Source: Cristatella mucedo | Taxonomy: Eukaryota; Bryozoa; Phylactolaemata; Cristatellidae | NCBI GenBank assembly: GCA_009760855.2 | Contig: WPIO01000102.1 | Location: 932,001 to 996,000, forward strand | Length of the DNA: 64,000 nt | Direction of reading: 5' to 3' | Part shown: positions 10,225 to 18,682 of the stretch, piece after piece | Layout: every line of letters starts with the position of its first letter | How positions within the stretch are numbered: position 1 is the first letter of the stretch | Program-made: the position numbers and the translations under genes | The notes under the pieces: generated by a model | Database searches by the model: none | What the model saw: only the letters and a program-made list of their open reading frames with translations | Told to the model about the DNA's origin: nothing

Positions 10225-10242
10225 ATGTTCCACGTGGAACAT
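10225..10242. promoter_or_regulatory. parS site 3
   Basis: The third perfect copy, starting 67 bp after site 2 and 52 bp from the 3' end of asd. Apart from the three parS sites, the 9839-10294 gap contains no gene or clear terminator. Confidence 0.92.
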
Positions 10243-10294
10243 TTTGTTTTGTTCATAGGTGCGTTTTTTGAGTTTTTGTTGCAATAAATTATTT

Positions 10295-11314
10295 TTATGA
10301 TACTTGTGGCAGATATTCTGCAACTAATTTTTCTAAAATCTGTACCGCATTTAATGCTGCTCCCTTTCTTATGTTGTCACTAACTATCCAAAGATTTAAT
10401 CCATTTTCCACACTTTCATCTCTGCGCAATCTTGAAACAAATACAGCATCTTCCTGAGAACACTCAACTTGTGTTTTATATCCGCCGTCATTCTTTCTGT
10501 CAAACAACACAACTCCTTCGGTATCATATAGAATTTCTTCCACCTCTTCCATTTCAAAAGGGGAGTGAAATTCTACATTTACAGACTCTGCATGGCAATT
10601 AAATACCGGAACCCTTACGCAATGAGCGGAAACTTTTATGTCTTGAGATAGGATTTTTTGCGTCTCCTGAATGATTTTGATTTCCTCTTTTGTGTTGCCA
10701 TCATCCATAATGGCATCAACTTGTGGGATGCAGTTAAATGCTATATTTTTTGGAAAGACTTTTGCTGGATATCTGTCTGCTTCGTAAACTTTTTTTGTTT
10801 GGTTGTAAAGTTCGTCTATCGCGTGTTTCCCCTTGCCAGAAACAGATTGGTAAGTTGAAACAACTATACGTTTTATATTAAACTTATCGTGTAGTGGCTT
10901 TAGTGGCATAAGCAACATTACAACGCAACAATTGGGATTGGCAATGATGTTTTTATTTTTATATTGTGCGATTGTTTCGCCATTTACCTCTGGTATTACC
11001 AGTGGAACTCTATCATCCATTCTAAAAAAAGATGCATTATCTATTAAAATTGCACCTCCTGCAAGCATTTTTTCTGCATAGGTTTCGGAAATTTCCGAAC
11101 CTGCGGATGCCAAAATAAAATCTGTGTTAAAAAAATCAAAATCCTTTAAACTTTTAATTTCCAGAATATCGTCACCAAAACTAATTTTTGTGCCCAAAGA
11201 TGCCGCACTCGCTAGTCCTATTACCTCTGAAGCTGGAAAATTTCTTTCTGCTAAAATTTTTACCATTTCTCTACCAACGTTACCAGTTGCTCCAACTACA
11301 GCTATTTTATACAT
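10295..11314 (-). CDS. asd: Aspartate-semialdehyde dehydrogenase
   Basis: 339 residues with the NADP-binding GATGNVG at 8-14, catalytic Cys129 in NPNCCVVML, and substrate-site segments QSVSGKGKHA and HCVRVPV. It reduces aspartyl-4-phosphate to the semialdehyde, the branch point to diaminopimelate/lysine and to threonine/methionine. In a reduced genome its usual job is to supply diaminopimelate for peptidoglycan, consistent with the penicillin-binding protein nearby. Transcribed towards the parS cluster. Confidence 0.95.
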   Translation of the reverse strand: MYKIAVVGATGNVGREMVKILAERNFPASEVIGLASAASLGTKISFGDDILEIKSLKDFDFFNTDFILASAGSEISETYAEKMLAGGAILIDNASFFRMDDRVPLVIPEVNGETIAQYKNKNIIANPNCCVVMLLMPLKPLHDKFNIKRIVVSTYQSVSGKGKHAIDELYNQTKKVYEADRYPAKVFPKNIAFNCIPQVDAIMDDGNTKEEIKIIQETQKILSQDIKVSAHCVRVPVFNCHAESVNVEFHSPFEMEEVEEILYDTEGVVLFDRKNDGGYKTQVECSQEDAVFVSRLRRDESVENGLNLWIVSDNIRKGAALNAVQILEKLVAEYLPQVS

Positions 11315-12290
11315 AATGACTAGATATTAATTTGACCTGCAGAATAAAAAAACCATTTTAAAAGCAAGATTTTTTTTATAATTATGAAGTCATGGTTAGC
11401 GATCCTATGTTGCGTTTGGTTTTTTTGATTTGTAAAAACAAATCTTGTTTAGCGGCATAAATTTATTGTTTTCGGTGATATATTTTTTACATATACAGCG
11501 ATATTTCTATGATGAGATTTGGAATTTTTAGCAATTGAAATCAATATTTTCCTTTTTAATTGTAAAAAAATCTTATGAAATTACATAATGCACAAATATA
11601 AATTTATCGTAAATAGTTTATATTTTGATCGGTGATTTTAGATTTATCAATCTAAATTTTCTTGGTTTATTTGCTATGTGATGTTTATGCTGTATCTTGT
11701 GATGTTTGTTACTTTGCGTGTGTTTTGACATTTTTATTCAGAGTGGTTATTTTTTTAGTATGGCTATTTGTTGTGATTGATTTTTTAAAATATTTTATGT
11801 TATGCGATTTTTTTATATTGATAGGTGCTGAATATAAGGCCTTAAAATACTCCAGCTTATTTTTTGAAGTGAAATTATTTCCTCTTTTTTCGCAAAAAAG
11901 TTGAGGTGGGGCATTTTTTATGATGGTTATTTTTTTGGTGAGCTGTTTCGTCATTCATTAAAAAAAATCTTCATTAATATCTGGATAAATCTTTCACTAT
12001 AGCATAATATCATTATTAAAATAGCAATCATAAATAGAAAATGCAAAGTAATTTTATGGCTTTCGATTTATTTTGATAAAGCAATTATATCTGTTTTATG
12101 TAGAGTTTTTGAATAATTTTATAACACTTAATTTAAGTGATAATATTTTTTTGTGCGAATTGTAAAACTACTTCTGCAATAATTATGTCTTATGTAAAAA
12201 GGCAATCGTAATTTCTTTATATTGATATTGCATGAAATCAATAATTTTCTCCTTTAGGTTGTGCGATAATACATTTAAAGTATTTTTATT
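11315..12290. other. Gene-poor T-rich gap (976 bp)
   Basis: No convincing gene. Overlapping open frames of about 80 codons on both strands (around 11660-11950) are low-complexity, rich in Phe/Val or Lys/Asn, and look like by-products of T-rich DNA. A small 8-bp hairpin (TTTAGATT / AATCTAAA, 11637-11656) followed by TTTT could be a weak terminator for + strand transcription. Confidence 0.4.
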
Positions 12291-14333
12291 TTAGTAAACA
12301 GCTATAGGTGATTGGGTTGGTGGTTTTATTCCTTTCATTTGCTGGTGGCAGGTCTTGTTTTGTGATTTGTTCAGGATAGCTAGTGCTTTTGTGTTTTGTT
12401 TTGATGTACATATTGGAGAGGTGCTATTTTTTGCTGTCGCTTCATTGGCAAAAATCACTGTGTATTGAGGTGTTTGTGAAGGTAGTAATGACTCTGTTGC
12501 ATTGATTGCCGGACTGTGTTGTGTCGATATTGTTTTTGGGTTTAAAGACAAATCTGCCAATGTTTTTGTAGATGATTCTTTGTTTGCAATAAGTATGGCT
12601 GAATGGTCTCTGTCTGATTCTGGCGGCGTGGCTGGTAGTGCGTTTGTGCTAAATTCTTTCTCAGTTTTATTTGGTACCGATTGTTTATTTATTGAGCCGC
12701 TTGCGTTGCTTGGTTTCTTGGCCAAATCATTAAACTTTACGACTTGCTCGGATTTTTGCCCATTATTATATTGTTGTTGTGAGGATGATTCTGATGTTTG
12801 ATATATGGAGACAGTGCCACCTGTTAAGGTTTTGGGCGTTTCATCCGATTGGCTTTGCATCGTTTGTTGCGTTGCGGTTAATGTGTGTGATTGATCTGTT
12901 TGGCTTGTGGCTGGTGGTTTTTCATTCGCCTTAGATGATGTCGGTGGACTTGCTTCTGTTGCATTGCTGTAGGGCACCAATGGCATGGAGTGCTGATTTT
13001 TTGCACAGTCTGCGATAGATTTGCTTGCACTTCTAGCATTAATTGGAGATGTTAAGTTTGTTTGTGCGTCGTATTTTTTTGCTTGGGATTCTTGCTCTTT
13101 CGCTTCATGTGGCGTGCGATGTGGTGTTGAATTGCTATGCGTCTCTTCTTTTGTAGCCGAAGAAACACTTTCGCCGACGCTTTTTGTGGGGGTTGGTGTT
13201 ATGGCTTTTGCCTGCTCTCTTATTTTGTATTTTTGCATTGTCTTCCCGAGCTCGTACAATGGCGTCATTACCAATGCTGCTCCAAATTGATAAGTTTTAG
13301 AAATAATCATAGCAGAAAGCCAAAATGCTCCCATTACTATGTTAATTGCTGGCTCAAACATTTCTAGATATGTTGTGATGGCATTTGCAACAATTCTTAG
13401 CGGTAGTAAGGCCACCTCTCCCACTGCTTTTGCCATTGTTTTAGGGTCGCCAGACATCAATCCATCAAAAAGATTTGGAACCAACATAATTATTGCCTCA
13501 ATGTATCCCTGATTAACTGGTTGACCAAAGGCCTTTAATGCACCATCTAATGTGGTGGAAATGCCTCCCAGTATGCCCTTTGTTGGCACGCCTTCAAAAA
13601 CATATCTCATTACTTTTGCAAAAAAAGTAACTGGCAAAAATGGCAAAGCGGGTATAAAATGCATTGCAGTTAATCCTAAATTTTTAGCAACAGATGGCAA
13701 ATCTTTGGGGTTTTTAATGGATGTTGCAGATTGTTTCAGGATGTTTAATTGTTGCAGGAATTTTTTTGTGCCAGCGTAAAATGGCCGCATCATCAATCCA
13801 GCCCCTCTGCCTAACAAATTGGCAGCAAGAGTCATCATTTTACCAAAAGATGTTTGAGGCTTGTATTCTGTAGCCCCGCCAACAGCCGGCATATTTGGCT
13901 TGGTAGAGTCTTTATTTTTGTTGCCCAATAGGTTTTGCAGAGCATCTGATTGTTTTGCTTCGTCTTTTGTTGATTTATCTTTTATGCTTGATTTAGGCCT
14001 TTGCTCCTCCTCTTCTTCATCCTCCTCGTCATCTTCATCATCTGGAAGTTTGGATGTCTTTTTCATCTTTTTTTGTTCAGATTCTTCATTTTCTTTTTGC
14101 CCAAAAAGTTTAAAATTATCACCGTCTTCTTCATTGTTATTATCTTTCTCTCCCAATAAAGATTCTAGGGAAGATGGTTTGTTAGAACTTTCCTTTTCTT
14201 TTGGCTTATGGTTGGGGAAATATCGCTGTAGATTGTGTTTGGTAATCTGCTCTTCCGTTGGCATTAAATCTGGTGGCATAGGCGGGCCAACAAAACTGTC
14301 CTTTAGTGCCGCATCTTTCATTCCTTCCAGCAT
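12291..14333 (-). CDS. Unrecognised 680-residue acidic, Ser/Thr-rich protein with central membrane segments
   Basis: No family recognised. Layout seen: residues 1-150 are charged and low-complexity, with an almost uninterrupted Asp/Glu run at about 97-110 and Lys-rich patches. Residues about 160-365 are hydrophobic and Gly-rich, with likely membrane helices near 219-243 and 329-357 and amphipathic stretches between. Residues 370-680 are a Ser/Thr/Gln/Pro/Asn-rich, probably disordered tail. No Sec signal peptide. This kind of architecture is common in surface-inserted or secreted effector-like proteins of intracellular bacteria, but that is inference. The frame is intact over 2 kb in a gene-poor neighbourhood, so it is probably expressed. 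Confidence 0.7.
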   Translation of the reverse strand: MLEGMKDAALKDSFVGPPMPPDLMPTEEQITKHNLQRYFPNHKPKEKESSNKPSSLESLLGEKDNNNEEDGDNFKLFGQKENEESEQKKMKKTSKLPDDEDDEEDEEEEEQRPKSSIKDKSTKDEAKQSDALQNLLGNKNKDSTKPNMPAVGGATEYKPQTSFGKMMTLAANLLGRGAGLMMRPFYAGTKKFLQQLNILKQSATSIKNPKDLPSVAKNLGLTAMHFIPALPFLPVTFFAKVMRYVFEGVPTKGILGGISTTLDGALKAFGQPVNQGYIEAIIMLVPNLFDGLMSGDPKTMAKAVGEVALLPLRIVANAITTYLEMFEPAINIVMGAFWLSAMIISKTYQFGAALVMTPLYELGKTMQKYKIREQAKAITPTPTKSVGESVSSATKEETHSNSTPHRTPHEAKEQESQAKKYDAQTNLTSPINARSASKSIADCAKNQHSMPLVPYSNATEASPPTSSKANEKPPATSQTDQSHTLTATQQTMQSQSDETPKTLTGGTVSIYQTSESSSQQQYNNGQKSEQVVKFNDLAKKPSNASGSINKQSVPNKTEKEFSTNALPATPPESDRDHSAILIANKESSTKTLADLSLNPKTISTQHSPAINATESLLPSQTPQYTVIFANEATAKNSTSPICTSKQNTKALAILNKSQNKTCHQQMKGIKPPTQSPIAVY

Positions 14334-14711
14334 TTACAAGCAATAAATTATACTAGTTCGCAATATTATATAATCACATTGCCTACAAGTCAATTTAAAT
14401 CTGATTGTTTTTTTATAATATTTTGCCAGTAAAAGATACTATGTCAGAGATGAATTTGCTTTTTTGTTGCAATATTTACCCTAAAGAACCAATTTATAGC
14501 CACATTTTCGATCTGATAATATATATGTTTGCGCGATATCACTTATATCTTTTTATCGCTTTTAGTGGCCTATTTGCCGGTAACTGTTATAATTGTTTTG
14601 GGCTTCAAATTAATTCCATTACTTCAAATTTAATAGCAGCAAAGCTTTGGTTGTTATGAGGTGCATAAACGATAGTTCGGTATAAACTGAAGAGCCAGAG
14701 AGATTGGACAA
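14334..14711. other. Gap upstream of effector copy 1
   Basis: Only a weak 84-codon open frame (14405-14659, +), rich in Phe, Tyr, Ile and Cys and without a recognisable domain or ribosome-binding site. I do not call it a gene. The stretch ends where the duplicated leader begins. Confidence 0.35.
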
Positions 14712-14831
14712 GGCACCAGAGGCAAAAAGCTAGAATATATATATATAAATAGATAATATTTTTAGTTGTGGAAAATTAATTTTACCCTTTTAGTTTAATA
14801 TTGTTTTTGTATATAATTAATGAATTTTTTT
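14712..14831 (+). repeat. Duplicated leader, copy 1, with candidate promoter and DnaA-box-like site
   Basis: This segment is nearly identical to 19795-19917; differences are confined to the TA-dinucleotide run and one T in the homopolymer before the start codon. It contains TGTGGAAAA (14767-14775), matching the relaxed DnaA-box consensus in reverse orientation, and a perfect -10-like TATAAT at 14812-14817. The latter is only 14 bp from the ATG at 14832, so the transcript would have a very short or no 5' leader. Confidence 0.7.
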
Positions 14832-16262
14832 ATGGAAGGTGCTAACAGATTAAGTACAGTTGCTAAAATTAAAGTGTTTCCTGCTATTCATTGCATCCAT
14901 CCAGAAGGGGATCCGGCAAAAGACCAATTATTGCAAAAGACAATACAATCCTCATGTAGAGTGCATAAAATGTTGATCGATTGCCAAATACATCGTAATA
15001 TCAATTTTGAATCTTTGCCTTTTTATGCACCAAAAGATCTTGCAAATATAACTCAAAAACATGCTTATTGTTCGTTGCAATTATTTTCAATGATGGCAAA
15101 AAGAGCCGCAAAATATGGAGATTTAAAATTGATTGCAGTAGCAGCATCGAGCCAACGTAATGGTGATTTTATGGAAAGCTTTAAAATTGTCAAATTAAAG
15201 CAAGAGCTATCGATGAATAGCATTATTGTTGGTATTACAGATGATAATCTTAGAAGAGATATATTGAGACAATTATTGCAACTTAATGCATTAACAAATG
15301 AATACCAAATTGGAATGGAACAAGTTAATCCCCTTCTTGAATCTGAATTATGTAATTTATTGCAATTGTGTAATTATAAAGATCCTGTAGAATTAATAAA
15401 AAAAATAACTCAAATGACATTAATTCAAGGTGGCTCATGTGGGCCATATGATGATATGGTATATAAATCCGCCAAAAGCACAAGTGCTGAGCAATTATAT
15501 GATGATATGGTATATAGATGTGCCAAAATCAAAATGGCATTGCCGCTTGTAAGTGGCGTCTTGGCAGAAGGTATATATAAGGAAAAGATTTACCAAACGA
15601 TTGAAGTCTTCAATTCCATTAAAAAAGATGATTTTGTTTGTGGTTTAACGAACAAACTTGGCAAGAGTCATGATTTGCATTACGGTTGGGATCTTGAGTG
15701 TGTTGTTGGTGAGGTCTTTGAAGAAAATTTAGGGCAAGGCACAAACTATAGTGCTGCCCGTGATGATGCTGAGAGTAGGGATGTTGCGATTGATGGGTTA
15801 TCTGATTTATTGGGTGTTACTGCAATGGATGTTGAGACGCACGGCATACTTGAAAGCTCAAGTAACTATGGTGCTGTATCTGGCAGAGCTGCAATTGTAG
15901 ATTCAGATCAACTCACCGCCACGTATACGATGCAAGGAATAGCTAGCAGCTCCAGTGGTCATGGTGCTGCATCTGGCAGAGCTGCAATTGTAGATTCAGA
16001 TCAACTCACCGTCACAGATGTATTGACTACTGTCAAGAATGTCCCTTTAGTATCTGTTATCTTGCCAACTGATACTCATTTATCTCTTCATACAGCAGAT
16101 GTGCAGACAGCTGTGGCAGTAAAGCGTAAAGGTACAGATGGTAATGAGGCAAATGTAAAAAAGCAAAAATTAACAGAAGATAGCCTGCATTCTTACAAAG
16201 GTGCAGATGCCTCTGCAGCATCAACTAGCAAAGGTCATGGTTCCTTCACAATGGGGCTGTAG
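14832..16262 (+). CDS. Putative effector-family protein, copy 1 (C-terminal bipartite NLS-like motif)
   Basis: 476 residues from the second ATG, the only one whose frame position is shared with copy 2; an ATG at 14820 adds MNFF. No known family recognised. The N-terminal about 300 residues are helical, with a hydrophobic strand-like segment LKLIAVAASS and a block ALPLVSGVLAEGI, both with counterparts in the paralogue at 19.9 kb. The tail from residue about 306 is almost identical to that paralogue. It holds two copies of SGRAAIVDSDQLT and, at residues 431-446, KRKGTDGNEANVKKQK. This is KR, ten residues, then KKQK: the classic bipartite nuclear-localisation pattern. The protein ends SFTMGL. 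No signal peptide or transmembrane segment. Delivery to a host nucleus is inference. Confidence 0.75.
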   Translation: MEGANRLSTVAKIKVFPAIHCIHPEGDPAKDQLLQKTIQSSCRVHKMLIDCQIHRNINFESLPFYAPKDLANITQKHAYCSLQLFSMMAKRAAKYGDLKLIAVAASSQRNGDFMESFKIVKLKQELSMNSIIVGITDDNLRRDILRQLLQLNALTNEYQIGMEQVNPLLESELCNLLQLCNYKDPVELIKKITQMTLIQGGSCGPYDDMVYKSAKSTSAEQLYDDMVYRCAKIKMALPLVSGVLAEGIYKEKIYQTIEVFNSIKKDDFVCGLTNKLGKSHDLHYGWDLECVVGEVFEENLGQGTNYSAARDDAESRDVAIDGLSDLLGVTAMDVETHGILESSSNYGAVSGRAAIVDSDQLTATYTMQGIASSSSGHGAASGRAAIVDSDQLTVTDVLTTVKNVPLVSVILPTDTHLSLHTADVQTAVAVKRKGTDGNEANVKKQKLTEDSLHSYKGADASAASTSKGHGSFTMGL

Positions 16263-16382
16263 ATGTAATAAATTTCTATGCCCTTGCTATAATAGCTATC
16301 TTTATTCATTTATAGTCTGGGCATAGTGCTGGTGAAAGTGATTGTTGTCATTGCTATAGCTTATCTTTATCTATTTCTGTGG
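15749..16382 (+). repeat. 634-bp duplicated block, copy 1 (gene 3' end plus downstream flank)
   Basis: Matches 20899-21532 at a constant offset of 5150 bp with no indel. I see two substitutions, at 15877 and 15919. It covers the last 171 codons of the gene, the stop, and about 120 bp of non-coding DNA. The upstream coding sequence of the two genes is strongly diverged, so the boundary is sharp. Confidence 0.93.
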
Positions 16383-16774
16383 CTTTTTTTAAGTCAGAGA
16401 TTCTTTCTTGAACAACGCAAATACTGTTCTAATTGCTAATTTTTATGCAAGTTCATAGTTTTTTATGTATTTAGATAAAAGCAACCACCTTCGGCAACAA
16501 AACAAGAACCACCATCATTATCTTATAAAGAATTATACCTTGGAATATCTTGGTTTGCCGAAAATGCAACTATTGCAATTGCGATACTTGGTATTACTTG
16601 CGTGGAAGTTAGGCGTTTGAACCGTTGCGCTATATGGCATATCTGCAATAGTTTTGTGGTTAAAAAATCAAAACTAACATCAATATCTAATTTCATAGTA
16701 TAAAAAAATATTGTAAAAATATTGTTTTTTAATAAAGCTTTAATATCTACTATTGTAGCTAATATTTATTATTT
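16383..16774. other. Gap between effector copy 1 and thyX
   Basis: No gene with a start codon. A + strand open stretch (about 16475-16700) gives a plausible hydrophobic peptide but has no initiation codon, so it may be a degraded fragment. No tRNA or terminator is evident. Confidence 0.3.
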
Positions 16775-17653
16775 ATGACCATGGAGCAAAAACTACGCAC
16801 ACAATCTGAAGCTTTAGATGCCATAATTGGCAAGGAGATTCCTGTATTAGATAAGGGATTTATAAAAGTAGTGGACTATATGGGAAATGATTTTTCCGTA
16901 GTTCAGGCGGCAAGGGTTTCATATGGTGGTGGGCAAAAAACTGAAGCAGAGGACATTGGTTTAATAAAATATTTGATGAGACATTATCATACTTCTCCTT
17001 TTGAGATGTGCGATATTAAGCTGCACATAAAAATGCCTATTTTTATAGCCAGACAGTGGATTAGACATAGAGCTGCAAGTGTAAATGAAATTTCTGGTCG
17101 CTATACGGTTATTACGGATGACTTTTATTTGCCAGAGATTTCGGAGCTATGTCAGCAATCTAAAGGTAATAAGCAGGGCAGGGCTGTGCCTGTTTCTGCC
17201 GAGAGGGCGACGGAGGTTAGGGAGCAAATGGAAAAAACTTGTGAGGATGCATTTTTGCTATACAATACAACTTTAGAGAGCGATAATTTAGCAAGAGAGC
17301 TTGCAAGAATCGTCTTGCCGCAGGGAGCCTATACAGAGATATATTGGAAGATAAATCTGCATAATTTACTTCACTTCATAACCCTTAGAACCAGCCCTGG
17401 TGCTCAGAAGGAAATTCGCGAATATGCTAATATTATTCTTAACGAAATAGTTAAAATTTGGGTACCACGCATTCACGATGCCTTTGTTAATTATAGATTG
17501 GAGGCGGAAACTTTTTCCGTGCAGGAAATGGCGCAATTATCGGCACTGATTGATAAAGAAAAATTGGCAGAATATATTGCCGCAAACAAAGAAGCAAAAG
17601 GAGAAAAGCTGGAAACGCTGGAGAAAGTAACCAAATTAGCTGGACTGGTTTAG
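16775..17653 (+). CDS. thyX: FAD-dependent thymidylate synthase ThyX
   Basis: 292 residues with the ThyX motif RHRAASVNEISGRY at residues 97-110. It makes dTMP from dUMP using FAD/NADPH and methylene-tetrahydrofolate, regenerating tetrahydrofolate rather than dihydrofolate. It replaces ThyA in Rickettsiales and some other bacteria. A start two codons downstream (MEQ...) is equally possible. Monocistronic; an inverted repeat spans its stop codon. Confidence 0.95.
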   Translation: MTMEQKLRTQSEALDAIIGKEIPVLDKGFIKVVDYMGNDFSVVQAARVSYGGGQKTEAEDIGLIKYLMRHYHTSPFEMCDIKLHIKMPIFIARQWIRHRAASVNEISGRYTVITDDFYLPEISELCQQSKGNKQGRAVPVSAERATEVREQMEKTCEDAFLLYNTTLESDNLARELARIVLPQGAYTEIYWKINLHNLLHFITLRTSPGAQKEIREYANIILNEIVKIWVPRIHDAFVNYRLEAETFSVQEMAQLSALIDKEKLAEYIAANKEAKGEKLETLEKVTKLAGLV

Positions 17654-17692
17654 ATAATTTTTTACTATCATAATTAGTTCCAAATTATCTAA
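17650..17692. terminator. Inverted repeat over the thyX stop codon
   Basis: The arms TTAGATAATTT (17650-17660) and AAATTATCTAA (17682-17692) are perfect 11-bp complements with a 21-base loop. The stem is AT-rich and lacks a following T-run, so it is a weak terminator candidate or an mRNA 3'-end structure. Confidence 0.4.
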
Positions 17693-17730
17693 GATGGATT
17701 ATATTTTATGGCATTAAAGAGCCAAAAATA

Positions 17731-18028
17731 TCAAGGCTTTAGCTCTAGAAAATAATGCCGATCATACATATAATAATTTAATGCAATATCTTCAATATTA
17801 GCACCAAAAATACTATATTTAGCTCGAAATATAATTGATATCCAATGAGCATTAGCCTTCTTTATTAATAAATGCTTTTATTTTGCTAAAAATAACTCTC
17901 TCCAAGTCAACTGTTTAGACAGAGTATGTGAAAAGATTGGCTTATGTCCGTGTTGTTGATGAATTTTATCTATTTGCTTGGTTAGTTTTGCTTTCAAGGC
18001 ATAGTGCCAGTCATGGTGATTATTTTGT
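17731..18028 (-). pseudogene. Probable gene remnant, minus strand, unrecognised
   Basis: On the minus strand one frame reads as protein-like sequence (including KPIFSHTLSKQLTWRELF and KANAHWISIIFRAKYS) over about 98 codons. It is interrupted by a TAA at 17878-17880 and has no start codon. The family is not recognised. It fills the gap between thyX and efp and fits the pattern of decayed genes in this window, but chance open sequence is not excluded. Confidence 0.35.
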
Positions 18029-18115
18029 TAATATCTGATAACAAAAAACTTTACTTTTAATTACTGCATTCAAAAGAAGTTGCTTATAGTTTTTCTTTAT
18101 TATTCTTGATCTGCC

Positions 18116-18682
18116 ATGCCAAACATTATAGCCAATGACATTAAAGTTGGCAATATCATAGAATTTGAAAACCAATACTGGAAGATTCTTTCAAAAGATC
18201 ACGTTAAGCCTGGCAAGGGTGGGGCCTTTATTCAAACTTCTATGAAGGCTGTTATTGCGGGCACAAAAAAAGACGCTCGATTCAGATCTAGTGAGACAGT
18301 GATGAAGGTTATTTTAGAATCCGTTCCTGCAACATTTATGTATAAAATTGATGAAGCTTTGAACTTTATGTATGCCGATACTTACGAACAAACTTCTTGT
18401 AATGCTGATATTATGGGAGAGCGTTTGGCTTTTTTGCAAGACGGAATGGAGATTAAATTGGCACAAATAGGAGAAGAAATTTTAGATGTTATTTTACCAG
18501 ATACAGTTATATTGGAGGTTGTAGAAACTCAGCCATATTTAAAGGGTCAAACCATCACAGCAAGTTTTAAGGCTGCAAAATTAAGTAATGGTTTAACTGT
18601 AAATGTGCCGCAATTTTTAGAAACTGGTGAAAAAATAGTGGTAAAAACTGATGATCTGACCTACGTAGAGCGAGCAAAATAA
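18116..18682 (+). CDS. efp: Elongation factor P
   Basis: 188 residues with the three-domain EF-P layout. The tip loop HVKPGKGGAF puts Lys34 at the position normally modified (beta-lysylation in EpmA organisms), and the C-terminal OB domain carries the VVETQPYLKGQT segment. EF-P rescues ribosomes stalled at polyproline motifs. The stop and the next start overlap as TAATG, indicating translational coupling with the downstream reductase. Confidence 0.96.
   Translation: MPNIIANDIKVGNIIEFENQYWKILSKDHVKPGKGGAFIQTSMKAVIAGTKKDARFRSSETVMKVILESVPATFMYKIDEALNFMYADTYEQTSCNADIMGERLAFLQDGMEIKLAQIGEEILDVILPDTVILEVVETQPYLKGQTITASFKAAKLSNGLTVNVPQFLETGEKIVVKTDDLTYVERAK

Noticed and set aside
11662-11954. Two overlapping antiparallel open frames of about 80 codons between asd and the acidic membrane protein
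   Set aside because: Extreme Phe/Val/Leu or Lys/Asn bias as expected from T-rich DNA, no motif, no ribosome-binding site, and mutually exclusive strands.
13861-14346. 161-codon Ser/Phe/Leu-rich frame opposite the start of the acidic protein
   Set aside because: It is the antisense image of the Asp/Glu run (poly-Ser on the other strand); the minus-strand gene explains the open frame.
14812-14822. ATG at 14820 as the start of effector copy 1
   Set aside because: The corresponding ATG in copy 2 is out of frame because of an extra T, while the ATG twelve bases downstream is usable in both; the downstream start is more likely.
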